Shown here piece by piece: positions 27,719-35,389 of a DNA stretch of 64,000 nucleotides. Under the pieces are notes generated by a model, which was given only the letters and a program-made list of their open reading frames with translations, made no database searches and was not told the origin of the DNA. Position numbers and translations under genes: made by a program. Position 1 is the first letter of the stretch. Each line of letters begins with the position of its first letter. The DNA comes from Pseudoxanthomonas daejeonensis. GTDB lineage: Bacteria; Pseudomonadota; Gammaproteobacteria; Xanthomonadales; Xanthomonadaceae. The DNA is taken from the NCBI RefSeq assembly GCF_010093205.1, contig NZ_PDWN01000002.1, positions 1-64,000 on the forward strand, read 5' to 3'.

Positions 27719-28175
27719 TCTCTCTCCAGCTTTAAAGAGGGTCCCGACGCTTGTGCCAGCATCAAGAATTTGGGTTGCCGGATGGGGAGGGAGCCCGATC
27801 CAGCTGTTCCGGAAGTTAGCAATTCCTTAATTTTGTCGCAAGGGTGCGTTATCGACTCATTTGCAACCAATGCGACTGAACCAGAATTTCCTTGCCAATT
27901 AGCAACATACGGATTTGGCTCGGCGTTTCGTCTTCCCTATTCATTTTCGAGGCACGAAATCGGAGTTTGCGAATCACCGGGGTTTGCGCGCGACAGCGGC
28001 CCATGCGGACCCCACTGGAGCGACTGTGGTTGCATCTGATTCAGACCATGCGAGGCAGCGCCGTCCACGCCGCCGCAGGCGCGCAACGCAGCCCAGCCTC
28101 ATTCGCCAGCCCGCGCACTGCTGCGACGCAACATCACCACCGCGCTGACGCGGCTCGCGCGTCTGCCGCGCTCCC
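27719..28175. other. 457-base intergenic region
   Basis: No gene can be supported here. The half near the receptor (27770-27960) is unusually AT-rich for this window and holds the predicted receptor promoter. The other half (27980-28175) is GC-rich and follows the stop of the ABC permease; I see no clear terminator. A 112-codon plus-strand reading frame (27892-28230) overlaps the permease end and has no family likeness. Confidence 0.7.
27813..27841 (-). promoter_or_regulatory. Candidate promoter of the TonB-dependent receptor gene
   Basis: On the minus strand TTGCGA (27841-27836) and TAACTT (27818-27813) are 17 bases apart, within the AT-rich part of the intergenic region. This leaves a leader of about 90 bases. 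The -10 match is moderate. Confidence 0.45.
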
Positions 28176-29405
28176 CTACTGCCGCAGCGCCTCGATCGGA
28201 TCCAGCTGCGAAGCCTTGCGCGCCGGGTAGTAACCGAAGAACAACCCGGTCGCCACCGAGAACGCCGCGGCCAGGGTGATGACCCTGCTGTTGAGCTCGA
28301 TCGGAAGCTCGGTGTTGTACTGGCCGACCAGCAACGCGCCAGCGATACCGAACGCGATGCCGAGCACGCCACCACCGAGCGACAGCAGCATGGCTTCAGC
28401 GAGGAACTGCCGGCGCACATCCGAAGGCCCGGCCCCGACCGCCAGGCGCAGTCCGATTTCGCGAATCCGCTCCGTCACCGACACCAGCATGATGTTCATG
28501 ATGCCGATGCCGCCCACGATCAGCGAGATCGTGGCCACCGCACCGAGCAACCACGACATCTGACGCGTGGTCTGGGTGCGCGTGGCCACCAGCTGGGAAA
28601 CGTTGCGGACCTGGAAGTCGTCGGCATCACCCGGCTCGATCCGGTGGCGCTGGCGCAGCAGCGATTCCACCTCGCCCTGCACATAGGCCAGGTCGCGCGC
28701 ATCGGCGACGGCCAGTGACACATCCATCACCGACCCGGGCGGAAGCCCCATGCCTGACAGGCGCCGCCTTGCGGTGTCCAGCGGCACCATCACCACGTCG
28801 TCCTGATCGCGACCGAAGCCGCTCATGCCCTTCGGTGCAAGCGTGCCGGTCACGGTGAAATTGGTACGGCCGATACGCACGGTTTCACCGATGCCGGTGC
28901 CGCCGCCGAACAGTTCGCGGCGGACAGTCTCGCCGAGGATCACCACCTTCTCGCCGCCGTACTGCTGCGGCTCGAACGCGGCGCCGTTGGCGATCTGCCA
29001 TCCGTTGATCTGCAGGAAGTCCGGCTGGATGCCCTGCCAGCTGGTCGCCCAGTTGTTTTCGGCGAAGACCACCTGGTTGCTGCCGCGCAGCGAGCCGGAA
29101 ACGTACTGCACCTCGGGGATCTCCTCGCGGATCGCCTCGATGTCGCCCTCGGTCAGGGTAAAGAAGCTGCTCGCGCTCATCCGCACGCCGCCCATCGCGC
29201 GCTGGCCCTGCGGACCGATATCCAGTTTCTGCGCGCCCAGCCCGGCCAGCTGGCGATCGATCTCGGCCTGCGTGCCCTGCCCGACCGAGACCATGATGAT
29301 CACCGCGGCGATGCCGATGATGACGCCCAGCGAAGTCAGCGCGCTGCGCATCCAGTTGCCGCGAAGCGCGAACACCGCGGTACGCAGGATGTCCAGGAAA
29401 CTCAT
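28176..29405 (-). CDS. MacB-like ABC transporter permease
   Basis: A 409-residue permease with the MacB fold: a first helix (residues about 20-42), a large periplasmic domain (MacB_PCD, about 45-265) and a FtsX domain with three helices at the C-terminus (SWLLGAVATISLIVGGIGIMNIMLVSVTERIREIGLRLAVGA is the family signature). It should work with the ATPase and the MacA-like adaptor as a tripartite exporter that moves periplasmic substrates out through an outer-membrane channel, not encoded here. The start overlaps the ATPase stop (ATGA). The cargo is unknown; macrolides, peptides or siderophores are typical for relatives. Confidence 0.93.
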   Translation of the reverse strand: MSFLDILRTAVFALRGNWMRSALTSLGVIIGIAAVIIMVSVGQGTQAEIDRQLAGLGAQKLDIGPQGQRAMGGVRMSASSFFTLTEGDIEAIREEIPEVQYVSGSLRGSNQVVFAENNWATSWQGIQPDFLQINGWQIANGAAFEPQQYGGEKVVILGETVRRELFGGGTGIGETVRIGRTNFTVTGTLAPKGMSGFGRDQDDVVMVPLDTARRRLSGMGLPPGSVMDVSLAVADARDLAYVQGEVESLLRQRHRIEPGDADDFQVRNVSQLVATRTQTTRQMSWLLGAVATISLIVGGIGIMNIMLVSVTERIREIGLRLAVGAGPSDVRRQFLAEAMLLSLGGGVLGIAFGIAGALLVGQYNTELPIELNSRVITLAAAFSVATGLFFGYYPARKASQLDPIEALRQ

Positions 29406-30133
29406 GCGGCCACCTCGTCGTGCGAAGCCTCGTGGAGTTCGCCGTCACGCATCACGCAGATGCGGTCGGCATGCGCGGCGACATGCGAGTCGTGGGTGAT
29501 CAGCACCACCGTGTGGCCGTCGTCGCGCAGGCGCTTGAACAGGGCCAGGATTTCCTCGCCGGTACGACTGTCCAGCGCGCCGGTCGGCTCGTCGGCGAGC
29601 AGCACTGGCGGGTTGTTGATCAGCGCGCGGGCAATGGCCACGCGCTGCTGCTGCCCACCGGAAAGTGCGTTGGGCCTGTGGTCGACGCGCGCACCCAGGC
29701 CTACCGCCTCCAGCGCGACGCGCGCGCGATCGCGCCGTTCGCCGGGGGGAACCCGGGCGTAGCCCAGCGGCATGGCGACATTGTCCAGCGCACTCATCCT
29801 CGGTAACAGGTTGAAGCCCTGGAACACGAAACCGATCTTGTCGCGTCGCAGCGCCGCCAGCTCTTCGGCATCCAGGGTCGCCACGTCCACGCCGTCGCAC
29901 AGGTACTGGCCGGCCGTGGGCGTGTCCAGGCAACCGATCAGGTTCATCAGCGTCGACTTGCCCGAACCTGACGGGCCCATGATCGCGATGAATTCGCCAG
30001 CCGCCACGCTCAGGTCGACGTTCCTCAGCGCGACCACCTCGGCTTCGCTGCCGGGCGAATAGACCTTGCCCAGGCCGAGCGTGCGTATCACCGGAACCGC
30101 TGCGGGAGCGGTGGCTGCGGACGCCGCACTCAT
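29402..30133 (-). CDS. MacB/LolD-type ABC transporter ATPase
   Basis: A 243-residue nucleotide-binding subunit with Walker A (GPSGSGKST, about residue 54), Q-loop (FVFQGFNLLPRMSALDNV), signature LSGGQQQRVAIARAL, Walker B (VLLADEPTGALD) and H-loop (VVLITHDSHVA). The ATPase and permease are separate chains here, unlike E. coli MacB. Both its ends overlap the neighbours by 4 bases, so the three exporter genes form a tightly coupled unit. Confidence 0.95.
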   Translation of the reverse strand: MSAASAATAPAAVPVIRTLGLGKVYSPGSEAEVVALRNVDLSVAAGEFIAIMGPSGSGKSTLMNLIGCLDTPTAGQYLCDGVDVATLDAEELAALRRDKIGFVFQGFNLLPRMSALDNVAMPLGYARVPPGERRDRARVALEAVGLGARVDHRPNALSGGQQQRVAIARALINNPPVLLADEPTGALDSRTGEEILALFKRLRDDGHTVVLITHDSHVAAHADRICVMRDGELHEASHDEVAA

Positions 30134-31674
30134 TGCGCGCTCGCCCGCTCGCCGGTAACCAGCTGGTCGCCTTCCTTCACGCCGCCGGAGATCTCGGTGC
30201 TGGTGCCGTCGCTGGCGCCCAGGCGCACCTGGACCGGCACCGGCTTGCCCGACTCCAGCCGATAGACCGTTACCCGGCGCGCGCTGGACAGGCTGGACAG
30301 CTGGCGCTGGACCGCCTGCCGCTGCGATTCGTCCAGGGTGCCGAGGAAGGTGGCGAAATTCTGCTGGAAACGCTCCAGCATCCGCTGCCGCATCTGGCCG
30401 CTGGCACCGGCGCCCTGGCCACCGCGCTGGACCATCATCGGCCCCTGCGGCATGCCGCTGCCGGCGCGCTGCGCTGTCTGCAGCGCCGCTTCCATCGCCT
30501 TGCGCATCTCCTCCTGGCGCGCGCGCGCGGCGTTGGCATCGGCATCGAAAGCCGCCTGCTGCTGCGGGGTCAACTGCAGGGTTGCGACGAAAGCGGTCAG
30601 GTCGTCGATCATGCCCGTGCCACCGCCGCGCATGCCGGACGGCATCGCGGCCGCCGCTCCGCCCGCCGCGCCCTGGTCGGTGGGTTTGAAGCGCAGCGCG
30701 GCGTTGGCCACCTTCAGCACGCCGTCGCGGCGGCTCACCTCGATCTCGGCGTTGACGGTCAGGCCTGGAAGCAAGGTACCGTCGCTATTGTCCACGGCCA
30801 CCACCACCGGGTAGGTCACCACGTTATTGCTGGTGGTCGCCGCCAGCCGCACCTGCTGCACCTCGCCACGGAACTGCCGGTCCGGAAAGGCGTCGACGGT
30901 GAAGGACACGCCCTGCCCCGTCTCGACCTGGCCGATGTCGGCCTCGTCCACCGCCAGCTCGATCTTCATCTGCGCCAGGTCTTCGGCGATGGTGAACAGC
31001 TCCGGCGCCTGCAGGCTCGCGGCCACGGTCTGGCCCGGCTCGATGCTGCGGGTCAGGACCACGCCGTCCACCGGCGAACGGATCACCGTGCGGTCCAGGT
31101 TGACCCGCGTGGTCTGGGTGGCCGCGGCCTGCTGCTGGATCTGCGCCTGCGCCGAGGCGACCTGGGCGTTGGCCTGGTCAAGCGCCGCCTTGGCCAGATC
31201 GACGTCGCTGCGAGCGACCAGCTGGCGCTGCACGAGTTCGGCCTTGCGCTGGTAGTCCAGCGCCGCATTGCGCTGGGTCGCCTGGGCCTGGCTGAGGCTG
31301 GCCCGGGCACTGGCGACCTGGGCGTTGCCCTGAGCGATCTGCGCTTCGTAGGTCTTCGGGTCGATCCGGGCCAGCACCTGGCCCCGTGTCACCCGGTCGT
31401 TGAAATCCACCAGGATCTCGGTCACCTGCCCGGAAATCTGGCTGCCCACGGTCACCGTGGAGGTCGCGCTGAGCGTGCCGGTAGAAGAGATCGCCACGCG
31501 GATGTTGCCGCGCTCGACCGGTGCCGTGCGGAACGCACCCTCGGCACCGGCGGACTGATGTTGCCGCCAGAACCAGATTCCCGCACCGAGCAGGGCCAGC
31601 ACTGCGATCGCGCCACCCGCACGGAGCAGCATGGAACGGGAACGGGAAACCTGGGGACGGGACGGTCGGCTCAT
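30130..31674 (-). CDS. MacA-like periplasmic adaptor with an LTxxQ insertion
   Basis: A 514-residue membrane-fusion protein. It has an N-terminal anchor helix (about 15-36), a lipoyl/barrel-sandwich domain (VTVGSQISGQVTEILVDFNDRVTRGQVLARID and SPVDGVVLTRSIEPGQTV), a long alpha-hairpin (about 105-195) and a beta-barrel domain. Between about residues 340 and 466 it carries an insert rich in Gly, Met and Gln with helices starting LTPQQQAAFDADANAARARQEEM and LDESQRQAVQRQL, which resembles the LTxxQ pattern of Spy/CpxP chaperones. Normal MacA (about 370 residues) lacks this. The start ATG 31674 is favoured. Confidence 0.9.
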   Translation of the reverse strand: MSRPSRPQVSRSRSMLLRAGGAIAVLALLGAGIWFWRQHQSAGAEGAFRTAPVERGNIRVAISSTGTLSATSTVTVGSQISGQVTEILVDFNDRVTRGQVLARIDPKTYEAQIAQGNAQVASARASLSQAQATQRNAALDYQRKAELVQRQLVARSDVDLAKAALDQANAQVASAQAQIQQQAAATQTTRVNLDRTVIRSPVDGVVLTRSIEPGQTVAASLQAPELFTIAEDLAQMKIELAVDEADIGQVETGQGVSFTVDAFPDRQFRGEVQQVRLAATTSNNVVTYPVVVAVDNSDGTLLPGLTVNAEIEVSRRDGVLKVANAALRFKPTDQGAAGGAAAAMPSGMRGGGTGMIDDLTAFVATLQLTPQQQAAFDADANAARARQEEMRKAMEAALQTAQRAGSGMPQGPMMVQRGGQGAGASGQMRQRMLERFQQNFATFLGTLDESQRQAVQRQLSSLSSARRVTVYRLESGKPVPVQVRLGASDGTSTEISGGVKEGDQLVTGERASAQ

Positions 31675-31735
31675 GCGCGCAACTTGAATGGGGGTCGCAC
31701 ACTCTAACGCGCGGGATGGCGCCGGGTTGACCGGC

Positions 31736-33061
31736 TCAGGCAGCCGTCGTGCCCGTTGCGGGCGCCGTGGGCAACGCACCACCCGTCGGAGGTGCGAAGC
31801 GGATGCGCGCCACCGTGCCGGTATCCAGGGTGCTGTCCAGACTGATCGTCCAGCCGAAGCGTTCGCACAGGCGCAGGACGATCGACAGGCCCAGCCCGGT
31901 GCCCAGCGGGCGTTCCGGCGCGGCCCGGTAGAAAGGTTCGAACGCCCGCGCCAGCGCGTCGGGAGCCATGCCGATGCCGGTGTCGCTCACCACCACGCTG
32001 TCCGCCTCGATGGTGACCGTCACCGTGCCCCGGTCGGTGTAGCTGCAGGCGTTGCGCAACAGGTTCCCCACCACGACGTGCAGCACCCGCGGGGGCGCAT
32101 ACAGCTGGGGCCGGGCAACGCAATCCACTTCCAGCGTGACCGGCTTGTCGCCAAGCAGGGCACGGGCGCTGTCAGCCTCCTCCTGCACCACTTCGCAAAC
32201 CTGGAACCACTCGCTCTGCGGCTCGATGTCCGAGTCGCGCGCCAGGATCAGGAATGCGTCGATCACCGCCTCCATGTCGCGCCCCGAGCGCTGGATACGC
32301 TGCAGGCTGCGGACCACGCGTTGCGGCACGTCCGCCTCGTCCAGGGCCATGTCGCTGGCGACCCGGATCACGGTCAGTGGCGTACGCAGCTCGTGGCTGG
32401 CATCACGGGTGAAGTTGCGTTCGCGCTCGAGCTGGGCCTCGACCCGTCCGCCCAGCGAATGCAGCGCCCGCGCCAATTGCCTGGCCTCACCCTCCATGTC
32501 GGCCGGCAGGCGCTCGGGCGCTAGGGCGGCGATGTCGGGATGCCGTGGATCCCAGCGCGACACCTGCCGCGCCAGCCAGGCGACCGGCGACACCATGCGC
32601 TTGGACGCCTTGTAAGTCAGCCAGGTCGCACCGTAGATCGCGAACAGCGCCAGCATCGCCGGCAACACCGCGAACCACACCGCCACGCGCGTGGCCTGGT
32701 CGCGCAGGTACACAAGATAGAGGGTGCCCGCTTCCTGGCGGTCGACCCATACCAGCTGGCCGTCGCTGGCCAGTTCGTGGAAGCCGGGCGTCAAGGGCCG
32801 CAGGTTCGCCGGCAGGGAGAGGTTGGAGTAACCGGCCTCGACCAGGTAGCCGCGCAGGGCGAAGTTGTTGGGCGGTGGCTGCGCGGGCGACGCCTGGTAC
32901 AGCTGCCAGTAGTGCGCCGCTTCGTCCTGCAGCGTGGCCTGGATGAAACTGTACTTGTACAGCGTAGCCACGACGTAGAAAGCGACGAGGATCGCCAGGC
33001 TCGCCATCACCATCTGCACGATGAAGGCGATCCTGATCTTCCTTGGCAGGCCGTGTGGCAT
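31736..33061 (-). CDS. Sensor histidine kinase
   Basis: A 441-residue membrane kinase. It has helix 1 (about 10-32), a periplasmic sensor region of about 100 residues (34-135), helix 2 (about 143-165), a linker and HisKA with H223 in RDASHELRTPLTVIR, then HATPase_c with the N-box (VVGNLLRNACSYT) and G-boxes (VVVSDTGIGM, GTGLGLSIV). It pairs with the OmpR-type regulator just upstream, and the two are probably tied to control of the MacAB-like exporter that follows 61 bases downstream. The ATG at 33061 is chosen; 33178 would put a strong hairpin inside the coding region. Confidence 0.93.
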   Translation of the reverse strand: MPHGLPRKIRIAFIVQMVMASLAILVAFYVVATLYKYSFIQATLQDEAAHYWQLYQASPAQPPPNNFALRGYLVEAGYSNLSLPANLRPLTPGFHELASDGQLVWVDRQEAGTLYLVYLRDQATRVAVWFAVLPAMLALFAIYGATWLTYKASKRMVSPVAWLARQVSRWDPRHPDIAALAPERLPADMEGEARQLARALHSLGGRVEAQLERERNFTRDASHELRTPLTVIRVASDMALDEADVPQRVVRSLQRIQRSGRDMEAVIDAFLILARDSDIEPQSEWFQVCEVVQEEADSARALLGDKPVTLEVDCVARPQLYAPPRVLHVVVGNLLRNACSYTDRGTVTVTIEADSVVVSDTGIGMAPDALARAFEPFYRAAPERPLGTGLGLSIVLRLCERFGWTISLDSTLDTGTVARIRFAPPTGGALPTAPATGTTAA

Positions 33062-33095
33062 CGATACGGGGTTCGAACGAGGCTGCCGAGTGTAG

Positions 33096-33140
33096 GCAGG
33101 AACGGATCGCCCCGGCGTGATTGCCGGGGCGATTCCCTGC
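33096..33140 (-). promoter_or_regulatory. Strong intercistronic stem-loop between regulator and kinase genes
   Basis: Arms 33106-33116 and 33123-33133 are an 11-bp perfect inverted repeat with a 6-base loop. Outer arms GCAGG (33096-33100) and CCTGC (33136-33140) extend it. There is no T-tract, so it looks more like an RNA processing, stability or attenuation element than a terminator. Confidence 0.55.
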
Positions 33141-33187
33141 CGGGCGTCGCCGTTGTTGCATGGCGCCGCGCCGCTCATTGGCCTGGA

Positions 33188-33907
33188 TCAGTTGGCAGCG
33201 ACCGGCTGGGCGATATCGGCCACGCGGTAGCCGGCGCTCTGCACGGTATGCAGGAGCGGGCGCTCGAATGGCTTGTCGATCACCTTGCGCAGGTTGTACA
33301 GGTGGCTGCGCAGCGTGTCCGAATCAGGCAGGCTGTTGCCCCAGATCTCGCGCTCGATCTCCTGGCGGCTCACCACCCGGGGCGATTCGCGCATCAGGAT
33401 GGTCAGCAGCTTCAGCCCGATCGGCGACAGCTGCAGTTCGTTGTCGCCACGCGTGACGCGCATGCTCACCGGGTCGAGCACCAGGTCGGCCACGGTCAAC
33501 ACTTCCGAACCGACCTGGCGGCGCTCACGGCGGATCAGGGCGCGCAAACGCGCCTCCAGCTCCTGGATCGCGAACGGCTTGGTCAGGTAATCGTCGGCCC
33601 CGTGGCTCAGGCCGGTGAGCTTGTCGTCCAGGGTGTCGCGCGCGGTCAGCATCAGCACCGGGGTGGACTTGCGCGCGTCACTGCGCAGGCGCCGGCAGAC
33701 CTCGATGCCATCCAGCCGCGGCAGCATCAGGTCCAGCACGACCGCGTCGTAGCTGTTCTCGGCAGCCAGGCGATATCCATCCAGGCCATCGGCGGCGTAG
33801 TCGACCTCGAACCCGCGGCTTTCCAGATACTCGCCGATCATCTCGGAAATGTTCCGGTTGTCCTCGACCACCAGCACCAGTCCCGAGGTTTCTTTGCCCT
33901 GACGCAT
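33188..33907 (-). CDS. OmpR-family response regulator
   Basis: A 239-residue regulator with a receiver domain (phospho-acceptor D59 in VVLDLMLPRLDG; acidic pocket ED near residue 16; K in YLTKPF) and a winged-helix DNA-binding domain (about 135-232: LSPIGLKLLTILMRESPRVVSRQEIEREIWG...RSHLYNLRKVIDKPF). It is the partner of the downstream kinase. The start ATG 33907 has a GAG-rich Shine-Dalgarno-like stretch; an upstream M (33997) would add residues with no family match. Its natural targets probably include this operon. Confidence 0.95.
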   Translation of the reverse strand: MRQGKETSGLVLVVEDNRNISEMIGEYLESRGFEVDYAADGLDGYRLAAENSYDAVVLDLMLPRLDGIEVCRRLRSDARKSTPVLMLTARDTLDDKLTGLSHGADDYLTKPFAIQELEARLRALIRRERRQVGSEVLTVADLVLDPVSMRVTRGDNELQLSPIGLKLLTILMRESPRVVSRQEIEREIWGNSLPDSDTLRSHLYNLRKVIDKPFERPLLHTVQSAGYRVADIAQPVAAN

Positions 33908-34004
33908 GTGTCCGCTCCGTGTTTTCAGCTTTGTGAAGCGTGCCCAAGAACCGGTAGATGGCATGTGAAGGCGGCCGAACGGCGGACGCTGCTTCAACCA
34001 CCGT

Positions 34005-34643
34005 TCAGAGCAGCGGCTCCAGCGCCGGCCAGACGTTCTCCAGCAACCGCGGCTGGGCCTTCGCCGTCGGATGCAGGCCGTCGGCCTGCATCAGGCCCGG
34101 TTGCAGGGCGACGCCTTCGAGAAAGAACGGCACCAGCCCGGCGGCGTGGGCGGCCGAGAGCTCGGCGTAGCTGCGCCGCAGCCGTTCGCGGTAGGCCGGG
34201 CCATAGTTGGGCGGGACATCGATACCCAGCAGCAGCACCTTGGCGCCGGCATCGTCGGCCAGCACCAGCATCCGCTCCAGGTTGCCGCGCAGCTGCGCGG
34301 GGCTGAGTCCGCGCAAGGCGTCGTTCCCGCCCAGTTCGATCAGCAGCACCGACGGCCGGTGCTTCTCGAGCAATGCGGGCAACCGGACCAGCGCTCCGGC
34401 GGTGGTCTCCCCGCTGATGCTGGCGTTGACCACTTTCGGCGGGGAGGCGACCTCGGCGGCGATGCGCCGCTCAAGCAGGCTGACCCAGCCCGAGCCGGCA
34501 GGTATGTTGTGTTCTGCACTGAGGCTGTCGCCCAGTACCAGGACCGGACCTCTGGCACAGGCCAGCACCGGCGCCAGCAGCGATCCTGCCAGCAGCAGCG
34601 CGCAGGCCAGCCCTCTTCGCATCGAACCCGTCTCGAACCGCAT
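34005..34643 (-). CDS. tesA: TesA-like SGNH esterase (acyl-CoA thioesterase I / lysophospholipase)
   Basis: A 212-residue exported esterase. The signal peptide spans about residues 1-30 (ends ACA/RGP). SGNH blocks are clear: block I GDSLSAEHNIPAGSGW (Ser nucleophile), block II Gly in NASISGETTAGA, block III GGNDALRG and block V DGLHP (Asp-His). It should hydrolyse thioesters and lysophospholipids in the periplasm. It is divergent from ybbA-ybbP, the same order as in E. coli. The start is ATG 34643; ATG 34622 is also possible. Annotation of the short leader is limited by the unclear ybbA start. Confidence 0.92.
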   Translation of the reverse strand: MRFETGSMRRGLACALLLAGSLLAPVLACARGPVLVLGDSLSAEHNIPAGSGWVSLLERRIAAEVASPPKVVNASISGETTAGALVRLPALLEKHRPSVLLIELGGNDALRGLSPAQLRGNLERMLVLADDAGAKVLLLGIDVPPNYGPAYRERLRRSYAELSAAHAAGLVPFFLEGVALQPGLMQADGLHPTAKAQPRLLENVWPALEPLL

Positions 34644-34729
34644 TCCTGGAGTCTCCCATCGATACACGATCGCCTTCCGCAAACAGCATAGCCACTGCGG
34701 CCATCACGATTCACGACGTCGGTAAGTCG

Positions 34730-35389
34730 GTGAACGGGCCCGAAGGCGAAGTCCGGATTCTCGATGGCGTGGACTTGACCGTCGATGAAGGCGGAACGGT
34801 CGCCATCGTCGGGGCGTCCGGTTCGGGCAAGACCACCCTGCTGGGCCTGATGGCGGGACTGGACCTGGCCAGCCAGGGCTCGGTCAGCCTCGCCGGCCAG
34901 GCGCTGGAATCGCTGGACGAGGAGGCGCGCGCGGCGCTGCGCGCACGCGAAGTCGGATTCGTCTTCCAGAGCTTCCACCTGCTGCCCTCGCTGACCGCCG
35001 AGGAGAACGTGTCGCTGCCGCTGGAGCTGGCGGGACGCGAGGATCCTGCGCGGGTACGCGAGGTCCTCGAGGCGGTCGGTCTGGAGAAGCGTCGTCGCCA
35101 TTACCCGCGCCAGCTGTCCGGCGGCGAGCAGCAGCGCGTGGCGCTGGCACGCGCATTCGTCGGCCGCCCGCGGATCCTGTTCGCCGATGAACCCACAGGC
35201 AACCTCGACCAGGCCACCGGCCAGCACGTCAGCGACCTGCTGTTCGAACTCAACAGCCACCATGGCACCACCCTGGTGCTGGTCACCCACGACCTGTCGC
35301 TGGCCCGTCGTTGCGGGCGCATCTACCGGCTCGACGGCGGGCGCCTGCATCCGCTGCCCCGAGCCGATGCAGCGGAGTCCGCTGCATGA
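34730..35389 (+). CDS. ybbA: YbbA-like ABC transporter ATPase (start unclear)
   Basis: A LolD-like ATPase with Walker A (GASGSGKTT), Q-loop (FVFQSFHLLPSLTAEENV), signature LSGGEQQRVALARAF, Walker B (RILFADEPTGNLD) and H-loop. It acts with the downstream permease. The GTG at 34730 is the first standard start in this frame, but it cuts off the normal first strand. The frame is open upstream and reads ITIHDVGKS, as homologs do, back to an ATA at 34688 that would give a normal-length N-terminus. So the true start may be a near-cognate codon, or a base may be wrong. The stop overlaps ybbP (ATGA). Confidence 0.88.
   Translation: MNGPEGEVRILDGVDLTVDEGGTVAIVGASGSGKTTLLGLMAGLDLASQGSVSLAGQALESLDEEARAALRAREVGFVFQSFHLLPSLTAEENVSLPLELAGREDPARVREVLEAVGLEKRRRHYPRQLSGGEQQRVALARAFVGRPRILFADEPTGNLDQATGQHVSDLLFELNSHHGTTLVLVTHDLSLARRCGRIYRLDGGRLHPLPRADAAESAA

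Noticed and set aside
24287-28039. A 1250-codon plus-strand open frame opposite the TonB-dependent receptor
   Set aside because: It is the antisense shadow of the receptor and runs through its terminator and promoter. The receptor has clear plug and barrel signatures.
27892-28230. 112-codon open frame in the receptor/permease gap
   Set aside because: It overlaps the permease end, has mixed composition and no recognisable domain or ribosome binding site.
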